From: Pedobacter indicus
Lineage (GTDB): Bacteria > Bacteroidota > Bacteroidia > Sphingobacteriales > Sphingobacteriaceae
Length of the DNA stretch: 64,000 bases
NCBI RefSeq assembly: GCF_003449035.1
Contig: NZ_QRGB01000001.1
Coordinates: 372,001-436,000 of the forward strand
Reading direction: 5' to 3'
Part shown: piece after piece, positions 1-8,229 of the stretch
How positions within the stretch are numbered: position 1 is the stretch's first letter
Layout of the letters: every line of letters starts with the position of its first letter
Translations under genes and position numbers: made by a program
Notes under the pieces: model-generated
What the model saw: the letters and a program-made list of their open reading frames with translations, nothing else
What the model was told of the DNA's origin: nothing
The model's database searches: none

Positions 1-89
1 AAGTATTATTGATCCAAAACGGACAGTGCGTGTACAACGCATCACACAGCGATATCGAAATGGCCGATGTGGTGAATAACATTGTTTAA
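1..89 (+). CDS. C-terminal end of an unidentified protein (cut by window start)
   Basis: An open frame enters from the left edge and ends at TAA 87-89. Its last residues read about VLLIQNGQCVYNASHSD followed by an acidic, aliphatic tail. The fragment is too short to assign to a family. It lies on the same strand as the STAS-like gene at 132 with a 42-bp gap, so the two are probably co-transcribed. The identity must come from sequence outside the window. Confidence 0.5.
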   Translation, partial: VLLIQNGQCVYNASHSDIEMADVVNNIV

Positions 90-131
90 GAATTTTTCGA
101 TAACAAGAACCTCCCTATAATAGAAGTTAAC

Positions 132-422
132 ATGAGGACTATTTTGTTACCCAGTCGTTTGCCGCTCACACTCGATACACGAGAGTTTGCTTCAAAACTT
201 GTTGATATGATCAAGGAAGAAGGTGAATGTAAGGTCGAATTAGACTTTACTGATATTATATTCATGTCTCGTTCTTTCGCAGATCAATTCCACAAAGAGC
301 TTTATAGCAGCGACCATACCATAGACATTAGCATTAAGAATGCTGATGTAAGTATACTTGATATGCTACGAGCAGTTTCAAATACTCAAAATGACAGAAG
401 TCTTTGTTTGGATTTGAGATAA
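132..422 (+). CDS. STAS-like domain protein (DUF4325 type)
   Basis: This 96-residue protein reads as a single small alpha/beta domain. The segment VELDFTDIIFMSRSFADQF (about residues 35-53) resembles the beta-strand and helix of DUF4325 STAS-like proteins, in which a hydrophobic strand ends near an Asp and is followed by a Ser-rich turn. Such proteins are often paired with a histidine-kinase-like ATPase, as in anti-sigma/anti-anti-sigma switches. Here the upstream partner is only a 29-codon tail and cannot be identified. The ATG at 132 is the first start after the upstream stop. Function is inferred from the fold only; no phosphorylation site can be assigned with confidence. Confidence 0.6.
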   Translation: MRTILLPSRLPLTLDTREFASKLVDMIKEEGECKVELDFTDIIFMSRSFADQFHKELYSSDHTIDISIKNADVSILDMLRAVSNTQNDRSLCLDLR

Positions 423-628
423 CTCTGATCCCATTATTTGATTCCGATTTTTTGCACAGCCAAAAAACACCAATAGTAACATGAGAAATAATATCAGGGA
501 GATATAAACGTGATTTTTCATAACATGGTATTCAATCTTCTAAAACATATTTTAGCAGCACAAAAACCATAATTCCATAAGAGGTGAGCAAAATGTATAG
601 GTTAACGTAAATCTTGCCATTAATTTAA

Positions 629-883
629 TTAGTCAGACATCAGGTCATCGAATAAGTCTTTTGAATTTTTGTATCGCTTTAGTGTATGTCTTTCCTTTCT
701 TGCATCTTCGATCGCTTTTTTTGTCTCAGCATTTGGCTCATGAAAGTGTGTCGCTTCTGCTAGAACAGTTTCAATAAAATTATTTACGCTCCTGTTTTCT
801 TTTTTTGCTAGCTTTTCAATGTAATTGTATAATTCCCTATCCAACCGCAATGACGTTGACTTTTTTAAGTTAGCTGTATTCAT
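629..883 (-). CDS. Ribbon-helix-helix antitoxin-like protein without a visible toxin
   Basis: This 84-residue protein starts with a short basic stretch, KKSTSLRLDRELYNYIEKLA, typical of a ribbon-helix-helix DNA-binding domain (beta strand about residues 8-15, then two helices). The tail is charged (AIEDARKERHTLKRYKNSKDL), as in RelB/DinJ-type antitoxins that wrap a RelE/ParE toxin. In such operons the toxin normally follows the antitoxin. Here the next 205 bp on the same strand hold only very short frames, so it looks like an orphan antitoxin or a remnant of a toxin-antitoxin pair. It could also be a stand-alone regulator. Autoregulation through the palindrome at 944-969, 61-86 bp upstream, is possible. 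Confidence 0.65.
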   Translation of the reverse strand: MNTANLKKSTSLRLDRELYNYIEKLAKKENRSVNNFIETVLAEATHFHEPNAETKKAIEDARKERHTLKRYKNSKDLFDDLMSD

Positions 884-943
884 AATAATATCAAATTAAA
901 TACAAAAAAAGAGAGAAAGTAAAAACAAACCTGAAAACATTAC

Positions 944-969
944 CAACTTTCTTTTAAGTTAAAAGCACC
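944..969. repeat. 26-bp palindromic repeat, copy 1
   Basis: The core CTTTTAAGTTAAAAG (951-965) is a perfect 7-bp palindrome around one central base, flanked by CAACTTT and CACC. It matches the copy at 1191-1216 at 24 of 26 positions. The two differences lie at symmetrical positions, so the palindrome is kept in both copies. Confidence 0.85.
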
Positions 970-1072
970 TCATCCTATTTTTCACGCCAACCTGCCTTTT
1001 TTCGTGATAAACACGAGGAAAAAGTCCCTATTTCTTGTTAAAATAGAGTATAAATTGACGTAAAATGCTGCA

Positions 1073-1160
1073 CTCTTCGACGGACTTTAGTCGGACATTG
1101 GTCGGACATCAGTCGTGCTAACACGAATAATCTACGACTAACATACGTCTAACATCTGTA
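1073..1160. repeat. Cluster of GTCGGAC-type short repeats
   Basis: The units AGTCGGACATTG (1089-1100) and GTCGGACATC (1101-1110) stand in tandem, preceded by CGACGGACTTT and followed by AGTCGT. Further right, CGACTAACAT and CGTCTAACAT form a looser, roughly inverted echo. The pattern looks like an intergenic REP-type element, not a coding region. The function is unknown. Confidence 0.5.
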
Positions 1161-1190
1161 TCATCTCCGTCTTTCAATTAAACAAGACAG

Positions 1191-1216
1191 CAACTTTCCT
1201 TTAAGTTAAAGGCACC
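1191..1216. repeat. 26-bp palindromic repeat, copy 2
   Basis: The core CCTTTAAGTTAAAGG (1198-1212) is again a perfect 7-bp palindrome around one base with the same flanks, CAACTTT and CACC, as copy 1. The C-to-T and G-to-A differences between copies compensate each other across the palindrome. Confidence 0.85.
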
Positions 1217-1250
1217 AAGTGCTTTAATATGCTATTTTAGGAATGCTGTT

Positions 1251-3275
1251 TTAGGAAAATTTCTCTTTCAGGAGTTTTTCGAAGGCAAACATCTCATCAC
1301 GGTATTTCGCGGCGTCAAGAAAATCCATGGCTTTGGCGGCCTTCTGCATCTTCTTTTGGGATTCGGCAAGTGCTTTTTCTAGCTGGTCTTTACTCATATA
1401 TTGAACAACCGGATCGGCGGCTATATTGACCTCTTCCGGACCTGCATAGGCTTTTGGGGCACCTATAAAATCAGCCACAGAGGTTTGCTCTATGATGGCT
1501 TCACGGGTTCTGCCAACGGTTCGCGGCGTGATGCCATGTTCTTCGTTGTAGTCGATCTGCTTCTGGCGGCGGCGATTGGTCTCATCAATGGTAATCTGCA
1601 TGCTCTTGGTAATGGTATCGGCATACATAATGACACGACCTTTTTCATTTCTCGCGGCGCGGCCAATGGTCTGTATCAACGATCGCTCGGATCGTAAGAA
1701 ACCTTCTTTGTCGGCATCAAGGATGGCTACTAAAGTAACCTCGGGCAAATCCAGTCCTTCTCTAAGCAAGTTGATACCGACAAGGACATCGAACTCACCT
1801 AAGCGCAAACCCCGTAGAATCTCTACCCGCTCTAAGGTTTTGATTTCTGAGTGGATATAGCGGACTTTGATATTGAGTCTGGCCATGTATTTCGTGAGTT
1901 CTTCGGCCATTCGTTTGGTTAAGGTGGTCACCAAGATACGGCCACCTTCTTTGACGGTTTTATCAACTTCATCTAGCAGATCGTCCACCTGATTGATAAC
2001 AGGACGGATATCGATCAGCGGGTCGAGTAAGCCTGTTGGTCTGATCACCTGCTCTACTACCACACCTTCGGTTTGTTGCAGTTCATAGTCGCCCGGCGTT
2101 GCGCTTACGTAGATCGTCTGCGGTGCCAATGATTCAAATTCAGCGAAATTCAAAGGTCGGTTATCCAACGCCGCTGGTAACCGGAACCCATATTCGACAA
2201 GCGAGAGTTTACGCGAACGGTCGCCACCATACATGGCACGGATTTGCGGAACGGTAACATGACTCTCGTCGATAACCATCAGGTAATCATCCGGAAAGTA
2301 ATCCAGCAAACAGAAAGGCCGCATGCCCGGCTGCCGCCCATCAAAGAAACGGGAGTAATTTTCGATACCGCTGCAATACCCTAACTCGCGCATCATTTCC
2401 AGATCATAATTTACGCGCTCTTCCAGACGCTTGGCTTCTAATGCCCGGTTATCATTCAGCAGCTGTTCTTTTCTCATTTCAAGCTCTTCCTGAATATTCC
2501 AGATAGCACCCAAAAAACGATCTCGGGGGGTTACGAACAGGTTAGCTGGATAAAGAGCCATGTGTGATACCTTTTCAATCGTTCTGCCTGTTTCGGGATC
2601 GATTACACTCAATTCATCGATCTCATCACCAAAAAATGAGATTCGGTAGGCATCATCGAGGTATGCCGGAAAAATATCAACGACATCGCCTTTCACCCGA
2701 AAAGTACCACGCTTAAAATCCATCGTGGTACGTGTATATAGGATTTCGACCAGCTTATGTAAGAACGCATTTCTGGAAATAACCGTCCCCTTTGCAAAGC
2801 GGAATACCATCTTTGAAAAGTCCTCCGGATTACCCATACCATAGATACAGGAAATGGATGAAACTACGACGATATCACGCCTACCTGACATAAGTGCCGA
2901 TGTTGTTTTTAACCGAAGCTTCTCAATTTCGTCATTGATAGCCAGATCCTTTTCGATATAGGTATTGGTAGTTGCAATAAAAGCCTCTGGCTGATAATAA
3001 TCGTAATAAGACACAAAATAGTTCACCGAGTTTTCTGGAAAGAACTGCTTAAACTCACCGTATAGTTGTGCTGCCAAGGTTTTATTATGACTCAGTATCA
3101 GCGTTGGTCGCTGCGTTTGCTGGATAACATTTGCAATGGTGAATGTTTTCCCTGACCCCGTTACACCCAAAAGATTCTGGTAGTGTTCGCCTGCTTTCAC
3201 TCCTTGAACAAGTTGTTTGATTGCTTCAGGTTGGTCACCCGTGGGTTGATATTGAGAGGTAAGTCGAAAATCCAT
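1251..3275 (-). CDS. uvrB: Excinuclease ABC subunit B
   Basis: UvrB is the damage-verifying helicase of nucleotide excision repair; it receives lesion DNA from UvrA and recruits UvrC. The 674-residue product has the family length. Visible landmarks are Walker A GVTGSGKT (residues 37-44), the beta-hairpin region [10 protein letters not shown], the DESH Walker B box, helicase motif [11 protein letters not shown], and a C-terminal UVR motif (about 635-670) used for UvrC contact. The frame can be extended to a TTG at 3284, but ATG 3275 ([19 protein letters not shown]) matches the usual N-terminus. It is divergent from upp (42 bp between start codons). uvrA lies 8.6 kb away on the same strand. Confidence 0.98.
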   Translation of the reverse strand: MDFRLTSQYQPTGDQPEAIKQLVQGVKAGEHYQNLLGVTGSGKTFTIANVIQQTQRPTLILSHNKTLAAQLYGEFKQFFPENSVNYFVSYYDYYQPEAFIATTNTYIEKDLAINDEIEKLRLKTTSALMSGRRDIVVVSSISCIYGMGNPEDFSKMVFRFAKGTVISRNAFLHKLVEILYTRTTMDFKRGTFRVKGDVVDIFPAYLDDAYRISFFGDEIDELSVIDPETGRTIEKVSHMALYPANLFVTPRDRFLGAIWNIQEELEMRKEQLLNDNRALEAKRLEERVNYDLEMMRELGYCSGIENYSRFFDGRQPGMRPFCLLDYFPDDYLMVIDESHVTVPQIRAMYGGDRSRKLSLVEYGFRLPAALDNRPLNFAEFESLAPQTIYVSATPGDYELQQTEGVVVEQVIRPTGLLDPLIDIRPVINQVDDLLDEVDKTVKEGGRILVTTLTKRMAEELTKYMARLNIKVRYIHSEIKTLERVEILRGLRLGEFDVLVGINLLREGLDLPEVTLVAILDADKEGFLRSERSLIQTIGRAARNEKGRVIMYADTITKSMQITIDETNRRRQKQIDYNEEHGITPRTVGRTREAIIEQTSVADFIGAPKAYAGPEEVNIAADPVVQYMSKDQLEKALAESQKKMQKAAKAMDFLDAAKYRDEMFAFEKLLKEKFS

Positions 3276-3317
3276 GTAATGCAAAAACCTAAAGAAGTGA
3301 AAATTGTTTGTAAATAT

Positions 3318-3974
3318 ATGGTAAACATTCTAACGGATCAAAATAGCATTGCCAACCATTACATCGCTGAACTCAGAAATGTAGAAATGCAGGCTGACCG
3401 GATGAGGTTCAGAAGAAATCTGGAACGTCTGGGAGAGATTTTTGGATACGAGATAAGTAAAGGTCTGGACTTCGAGGAGTCTACCATCTCGACCCCATTG
3501 GGGGAGGCTCAGACTGAACTCATCAGGGAACAACCTGTACTGGTAACCATTATACGGGCTGGTCTGCCACTTCATCAGGGACTTCTTCATGTTTTTGATC
3601 AAGCTGACTCGGGCTTTGTCGCGGCTTACCGAAAGACGAAAAAAAGCGGTGAATTCGAAATTCATAAAGAATATCAGATCACGCCTGACCTGAACGGCCG
3701 TATTGTTGTCCTCTCGGATCCGATGATTGCTACAGGGAGAAGTATCGTCCTTATCTGTAAAGAACTGATGGCACAATTTAAAATAAAAGAATTACATGTG
3801 GTAGCAGCAATCGCTAGTGAAGAAGGCTTGGAACACGTAAAAGCCTATGTGCCCGGCTGCAAACTATGGGTAGGCGCGGTAGACGACGAGTTGACAAGCA
3901 AAGCCTACATCGTACCGGGGTTGGGAGATGCGGGGGACCTGGCATTCGGTAGCAAAGCGGGCGACGAGCACTAA
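3318..3974 (+). CDS. upp: Uracil phosphoribosyltransferase
   Basis: The enzyme converts uracil and PRPP to UMP in pyrimidine salvage. The 218-residue product carries the PRPP-binding loop DPMIATGRS and the C-terminal uracil-binding segment [10 protein letters not shown], both diagnostic for Upp. The open frame continues upstream into uvrB, but ATG 3318 ([10 protein letters not shown]) gives the family length and keeps the start clear of the uvrB start. The stop codon overlaps the stop of the convergent CoA-binding gene by 4 bp. The active-site loop reads DPMIATGRS where the E. coli enzyme has DPMLATGGS, a variant I believe is common in this phylum. Confidence 0.95.
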   Translation: MVNILTDQNSIANHYIAELRNVEMQADRMRFRRNLERLGEIFGYEISKGLDFEESTISTPLGEAQTELIREQPVLVTIIRAGLPLHQGLLHVFDQADSGFVAAYRKTKKSGEFEIHKEYQITPDLNGRIVVLSDPMIATGRSIVLICKELMAQFKIKELHVVAAIASEEGLEHVKAYVPGCKLWVGAVDDELTSKAYIVPGLGDAGDLAFGSKAGDEH

Positions 3975-4330
3975 AACTGATTGCTTGCTAATAAAACCAA
4001 GGTGCATGAGTTGGTTGCTTCGATCCCATTCCGTTCTGCCAATTTGAACAACTCTTCGTTTTCTGCACCCGGATTGAAAATTAATCGTTTGGGCTTCGTC
4101 TGGAGAATATAATCGTAATATTCCTTTTGTATTTTCTTTCCTATATAAAGTGTGATTGTGTGGATATCGTCATAGATCTCACCGGGTTTTTCGATAGGCA
4201 CACCAGCAGCCTCTCCTTTTTTTATCCCAATATTAACAATTTTATGACCAGTATAAACGAGTCTCGTTGCAGCTTTGTGAGCATATCTTTCCGGATTCGG
4301 CGTGGCACCAATGATCATCGTCTTTTTCAT
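3971..4330 (-). CDS. CoA-binding domain protein (YccU-type)
   Basis: This 119-residue protein is a single Rossmann-like CoA-binding domain of the CoA_binding_2 family. The N-terminal strand and loop MKKTMIIGATPNPERYAHKA is the nucleotide-binding start, and the C-terminal part (RLIFNPGAENEELFKLAERNGIE) matches the usual end of the fold. Family members bind CoA or acyl-CoA, but their physiological role is poorly known. It lies 37 bp downstream of the FAD-dependent oxidoreductase on the same strand and probably shares its transcript. Its last codons overlap the end of upp. Confidence 0.85.
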   Translation of the reverse strand: MKKTMIIGATPNPERYAHKAATRLVYTGHKIVNIGIKKGEAAGVPIEKPGEIYDDIHTITLYIGKKIQKEYYDYILQTKPKRLIFNPGAENEELFKLAERNGIEATNSCTLVLLASNQF

Positions 4331-4367
4331 AGTTCTCTCCTTTTAACTAATAACAACAAACTACTGG

Positions 4368-5912
4368 TTATGGTTTTATCAAAGCTTTTGCACAGTTGAT
4401 CCCATCGATAGCCGCGGAAACAATTCCACCGGCATAACCGGCCCCCTCGCCACAGGGAAAGAGACCTTTTACATCGGGATGTTGTAAGGTTTTTGGATCG
4501 CGCACGAGCCGGATTGGGGATGAGGTTCTGGATTCTACACCGATCAGAATGGCTTCGTTAGTAAAATAGCCTTTCATCTTTTTGCCGAAAATAGGCAGTG
4601 CTTGTTGCAGAGCCCTCGTAGCAAAATCGGGTAGAACTTCGTTTAACATAACCGGCGTAGTGCCGGGTTTATATGAGTTGGCAGGAAGGTCAGATGATAG
4701 CCTGTTTTCAACAAAATCGACCATACGCTGCGCTGGTGCTACCTGTCGGCCGCCGCCAAATGCAAAAGCTTTCTGCTCCACAGCCTTCTGGAAATCCAGT
4801 AAGGCAAAATGGCTGTTCGTATCATGTCCGATATCCTCGAGACCAACCTGCACAACGGTTCCCGAATTTGCGAAACTATTGTTCCGCTTAGACGGCGACC
4901 AGCCATTGACAACAATCTCCCCTTCGTCCGTAGCGCAAGGAGCAACAATACCTCCCGGGCACATACAAAAAGAAAAGACACCTTTATCCCCGATCTGCTG
5001 AACAAGGCTGTAGTACGCAGGAGGTAAAAACTCACTGCGCACATCGCAGTGATATTGCGCACGATCAATCAATGCCTGCGGATGCTCTATCCGTACGCCC
5101 AAAGCAAAGGGCTTGGCCTCCAATTGCCAGTTTTTAGACCTGAATATCTCGAAAATATCGCGTGCTGAATGTCCTGTCGCTAAAATAACGGATTTTGCTG
5201 CAATCCGATCTCCCGACGCCAGGCTCACCCCGCTAACCATACCGAACTTGCTCTCGATATCGACAACTTTTGTGTCAAAAAGAATTTCCCCACCTGCATC
5301 CAGGATGGACTCTCTTATTTTTTCAATAATGTGTGGAAGCTTATTGGTACCGATGTGTGGCCTTGCATCTACTAAAATATCTTCGGGAGCACCATGCGAC
5401 ACAAAAAGCTCTAAAACCTTCTTTACGTCACCGCGTTTGTTTGACCGCGTATAAAGCTTTCCATCAGAATAGGTACCTGCACCGCCCTCACCAAAACAAT
5501 AATTAGATTCGGGGTTTACAATGCCCTCTCTATTCAACAATGCCAGGTCACGACGCCGGTCTTTAACATTTTTACCACGCTCGAGAATGATAGGCTTAAA
5601 CCCATCCTCAATACACTGCAATGCAGCGAACAAGCCTGCGGGACCAGCCCCGATGATGATGACCGGGCTTCCGTTCTGGACATTTCTTCCCTCCCATCGG
5701 AAAGGCTGCTCCTGCAACTCTTCATCGATCGCAAGAATTATCAGTAACCGATACACCACCTTTTTGCTTCTTGCATCAATTGATCGTTTACGAATTTTCA
5801 AGGTCTTGATGCGATCCGGCTGGATATTCAATTTCTTCGCTGCTTCTTTTAGTATGAATTGTTGATCAGAAATCTTCTCTGGTATAACTGCTAATTCAAT
5901 TTCTTTTTGCAT
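4368..5912 (-). CDS. FAD-dependent oxidoreductase (COG2509-like)
   Basis: The 514-residue protein has an N-terminal domain of about 80 residues (unlike simple flavoproteins), then the dinucleotide-binding motif IIGAGPAGLFAA (86-97). The segment CFGEGGAGTYSDGKLYTR and the end GEGAGYAGGIVSAAIDGINCA are typical of the uncharacterised COG2509 'FAD-dependent dehydrogenase' family. The substrate is not known. No membrane segment or signal peptide is visible, so a cytoplasmic location is likely. The start at ATG 5912 lies 8 bp from a small inverted repeat, CATGTA-ttct-TACATG (5920-5935), that may overlap the transcription or translation start. Confidence 0.85.
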   Translation of the reverse strand: MQKEIELAVIPEKISDQQFILKEAAKKLNIQPDRIKTLKIRKRSIDARSKKVVYRLLIILAIDEELQEQPFRWEGRNVQNGSPVIIIGAGPAGLFAALQCIEDGFKPIILERGKNVKDRRRDLALLNREGIVNPESNYCFGEGGAGTYSDGKLYTRSNKRGDVKKVLELFVSHGAPEDILVDARPHIGTNKLPHIIEKIRESILDAGGEILFDTKVVDIESKFGMVSGVSLASGDRIAAKSVILATGHSARDIFEIFRSKNWQLEAKPFALGVRIEHPQALIDRAQYHCDVRSEFLPPAYYSLVQQIGDKGVFSFCMCPGGIVAPCATDEGEIVVNGWSPSKRNNSFANSGTVVQVGLEDIGHDTNSHFALLDFQKAVEQKAFAFGGGRQVAPAQRMVDFVENRLSSDLPANSYKPGTTPVMLNEVLPDFATRALQQALPIFGKKMKGYFTNEAILIGVESRTSSPIRLVRDPKTLQHPDVKGLFPCGEGAGYAGGIVSAAIDGINCAKALIKP

Positions 5913-6010
5913 ATTGTGTCATGTATTCTTACATGGATTAGTAAAGGTATGATTTTTGAAGGCGACTAGAAAAACAGAACAAAAAAATTCATTCTTTCAA
6001 ACGCAATATT

Positions 6011-6589
6011 ATGAAAAGACTATTATTTGGATTAATTGGCTTATTTGTCATCTCCTCTTTAAGTTCCTGTGGCTATAACACGATGGTAGACCTTGACGAG
6101 AATGTAAAAGCAAAATGGGCACAAGTTGAAAATGCCTACCAAAGAAGGGCAGATTTAATCCCCAACCTGGTTAATACGGTAAAAGGGGCTGCTGAATTTG
6201 AGCAAGAAACATTGACACAAGTTGTTGAGGCAAGAGCGAAAGCTACTTCTGTCAACGTGGATGCTGACAACTTGACGCCAGAAGCTATCGCTCAGTTCCA
6301 ACAAGCTCAAGGAGCTCTGTCCCAGTCTTTGGGTCGGTTATTAGCGACTGTTGAGGCCTATCCGGATATTAAAGCGAACCAGAATTTCTTACAACTGCAA
6401 GCGCAACTGGAAGGGACGGAAAATCGGATTTCTGTAGAAAGGCGGGCTTTTATCGAAGCTACACAACAATACAATTCGACGATTCGGAGATTCCCGAATA
6501 ACATTACTGCCGGTATTTTCGGATTTAAGCAAAAGGGTTCATTTACTGCTGAAGCCGGCGCTGACCAAGCGCCGGAAGTTCAATTTTAG
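6011..6589 (+). CDS. lemA: LemA family lipoprotein
   Basis: LemA proteins are small envelope proteins with a long helical domain; a clear biochemical role is not established. This 192-residue copy has a lipoprotein signal ending at LSSC (Cys20) and the family signature NAYQRRADLIPNLVNTVKG (about 43-61), followed by coiled helices and the ending RRFPNNITAGIFGFK. It leads a tight three-gene cluster with two TPM-domain genes (gaps 5 bp, then an overlap), the arrangement commonly seen for LemA in Bacteroidota. It is probably anchored to the periplasmic face of a membrane. Confidence 0.93.
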   Translation: MKRLLFGLIGLFVISSLSSCGYNTMVDLDENVKAKWAQVENAYQRRADLIPNLVNTVKGAAEFEQETLTQVVEARAKATSVNVDADNLTPEAIAQFQQAQGALSQSLGRLLATVEAYPDIKANQNFLQLQAQLEGTENRISVERRAFIEATQQYNSTIRRFPNNITAGIFGFKQKGSFTAEAGADQAPEVQF

Positions 6590-6594
6590 AGATC

Positions 6595-7020
6595 ATGCAG
6601 CATTTTAATAGCGAGGAAGAGGAACGGTTGACCCATGCAATCAATGTGGCCGAAAACCGCACGTCCGGCGAGATCAGGCTATGCATTGAAAAAAAATGCG
6701 CGGGTGAGGTGATTGAGCAAGCAACAAAGCGTTTTACGCAGCTTGATATGCATAAAACAGCTCTGAAAAACGGGATCTTGATCTACCTTGCTTTAGACGA
6801 TCATAAATTCGCAATTATTGGAGACGCTGGAATCGACAAGAAAGTCCCCGAAGGTTTCTGGCAAGAAACGAAGGATGTAATGGTCGGCTACTTCAAACAA
6901 GGGCAACTCGTAGATGGCTTGGTGGCTGGTATCGACCGGGCTGGCAAACAACTTAAGACTTTCTTCCCGCGCTCTGATGACGATATAAATGAATTACCTG
7001 ATGACATTGCGTACTTTTAG
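6595..7020 (+). CDS. TPM domain protein, soluble
   Basis: This 141-residue protein is a bare TPM (TLP18.3/Psb32/MOLO-1) domain with no signal peptide. The pattern ENRTSGEIRLCIEKK, then NGILIYLALDDHKFAIIGDAGIDKKVPEGFW matches the beta-strand core and the G-D-x-G-I turn of the family. It starts 5 bp after lemA and overlaps the next TPM gene by 32 bp, so the three are translationally coupled. Its partner is secreted, so this one may act on the cytoplasmic side, though it could be exported by another route. The molecular activity is unknown. Confidence 0.85.
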   Translation: MQHFNSEEEERLTHAINVAENRTSGEIRLCIEKKCAGEVIEQATKRFTQLDMHKTALKNGILIYLALDDHKFAIIGDAGIDKKVPEGFWQETKDVMVGYFKQGQLVDGLVAGIDRAGKQLKTFFPRSDDDINELPDDIAYF

Positions 7021-7810
7021 ACTTCTCACTACTTTTTTTCTCATAGCTTTATTTACAGGTTCTGTTTTTGCGGATGACTTTCCGGCTAAACCCAACCGAC
7101 TGGTTAATGATTATACCAATACGCTTAGTAGTTCACAGGTTCAGCATTTAGAGAACAAATTGGTTGCTTTCAGTGATTCCACTACAACACAGATCGCTGT
7201 TGTTCTGATTAGCTCATTGGGGGACTATGATGTTGCCGATTATGCTGTACGGCTGGCACAGAAGTGGGGGATTGGGGGAGCGGAAAATGATAATGGTATT
7301 CTTCTATTAGCGTCTTTGGGAGATCGAAAAGTAACCATACAAACTGGTTATGGAGTGGAAGGCGCCGTGCCAGATGCGATAGCCTATCAGATCATCAATA
7401 ATGAAATTAAACCTGCTTTTTCCAGAACGGACTATTTCACAGGGCTGGATAGGGCAACCGATGCATTGATCTCGTATACCAAAGGTGAATATAAAGCGAA
7501 ACCTAAAAAGAAAAAAGAGGAAGGTTCTGGCGTTCCGTTTATTGTCATCGTCATCGTTATTTTTGTAATTATCAGCATCTTCTCTAAAGGTGGAGGTGGT
7601 GGACGCGGTGGCGGTAAGGTGATCGGCGGGCGCGGTAGCTCTGATTTGTTGTGGTGGACCCTATTGAGCGGCATGGGTAATCGTGGCGGACGTGGTGGGG
7701 GTGGCTTCGGTGGCGGATTTGGAGGAGGAGGCGGTGGCTTCGGAGGGGGCGGCTTCGGTGGTTTCGGAGGAGGTAGTTTTGGGGGTGGTGGAGCTAGCGG
7801 AAGCTGGTAG
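6989..7810 (+). CDS. TPM domain protein, membrane-anchored with glycine-rich tail (YgcG-like)
   Basis: The 273-residue product has a signal peptide ending near VFADD (residue 28), a TPM domain (about 35-165) with the strand NGILLLASLGDRKVTIQTGYG, a Lys-rich linker, one membrane helix (181-199) and a glycine-rich tail (201-273) that is almost pure Gly, Phe and Ser. The YgcG family has this layout. A second ATG at 7001 (MTLRTF) also gives a good signal peptide and would shorten the overlap with the upstream gene to 20 bp. It forms an operon with lemA and the soluble TPM gene. The tail may mediate self-assembly at the envelope; that is inference. Confidence 0.9.
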   Translation: MNYLMTLRTFRLLTTFFLIALFTGSVFADDFPAKPNRLVNDYTNTLSSSQVQHLENKLVAFSDSTTTQIAVVLISSLGDYDVADYAVRLAQKWGIGGAENDNGILLLASLGDRKVTIQTGYGVEGAVPDAIAYQIINNEIKPAFSRTDYFTGLDRATDALISYTKGEYKAKPKKKKEEGSGVPFIVIVIVIFVIISIFSKGGGGGRGGGKVIGGRGSSDLLWWTLLSGMGNRGGRGGGGFGGGFGGGGGGFGGGGFGGFGGGSFGGGGASGSW

Positions 7811-7821
7811 ATTATTTTAAT

Positions 7822-8220
7822 ATGCTAAAAAGAGACTCACTAACAGCACAGCTACAGCAACTGAATCAGGTGCTGGCTAGGGTCAAAAGGCTGATCATAG
7901 AGGATAATGAAGAGGACGCCAAGACCCTGACAGAAGAGACATTGGCGGATTATTTCCGATTGAGGATTGGCGACCTGGGTTCGCTGGAAGAAAGTAGCTT
8001 TATTGATAAAATACGTCAGCTAAACCTGCAAGCCGAAGAACTGGACAGCCTGGCTTATTTTATCGATGAATATGCGGGACTGCAAGAAGAACTAGCCGAA
8101 CAACTTTTGTTTTACCGTCACTATATTGCGCTTGTTGACTTTCTTGAAAGAGAATATCAATTTGTATCGTTCGACCATATTGCCCGCAAAAACCTGTTAC
8201 TCAGTCAACTGAAACCATAA
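7822..8220 (+). CDS. Hypothetical helical protein
   Basis: This 132-residue product is not recognised. It is strongly helical and acidic, with heptad-like leucines (LTAQLQQLNQVLARVKRLI at the start, EELAEQLLFYRHYIALVDFL near the end), and has no signal peptide, cysteine or membrane segment. It starts 11 bp after the glycine-rich TPM gene on the same strand, so it may be the last gene of the lemA operon. It converges with nnr, with only 9 bp between stops. A cytoplasmic partner of the TPM proteins is possible but unsupported. Confidence 0.75.
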   Translation: MLKRDSLTAQLQQLNQVLARVKRLIIEDNEEDAKTLTEETLADYFRLRIGDLGSLEESSFIDKIRQLNLQAEELDSLAYFIDEYAGLQEELAEQLLFYRHYIALVDFLEREYQFVSFDHIARKNLLLSQLKP

Positions 8221-8229
8221 AGCGATTTC

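Larger units (their letters stand above)
884..1250. other. Non-coding interval between antitoxin-like gene and uvrB
   Basis: No credible gene is seen in these 367 bp. The interval holds two 26-bp palindromic repeats (944-969 and 1191-1216) and between them a patch of GTCGGAC-type short repeats (about 1081-1160). It is visibly AT-rich near the antitoxin start. It may carry the promoter of the antitoxin-like gene and the 3' end of the uvrB transcript. Confidence 0.6.

Noticed and set aside
378-521. 47-residue hydrophobic minus-strand frame with a lipobox-like Gly-Cys
   Set aside because: It overlaps the STAS-like gene by 45 bp, is short, has no visible promoter and could arise by chance in AT-rich sequence. 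Conservation would be needed.
3330-3776. 148-codon minus-strand frame antisense to upp
   Set aside because: Lies fully inside upp, has no family resemblance and no signals; shadow of a clear gene.
7600-7810. Glycine-rich coding repeat as a possible CRISPR or satellite
   Set aside because: Repeats are simple GGN-type codon runs in frame with a TPM-family protein tail; no fixed unit or spacers.
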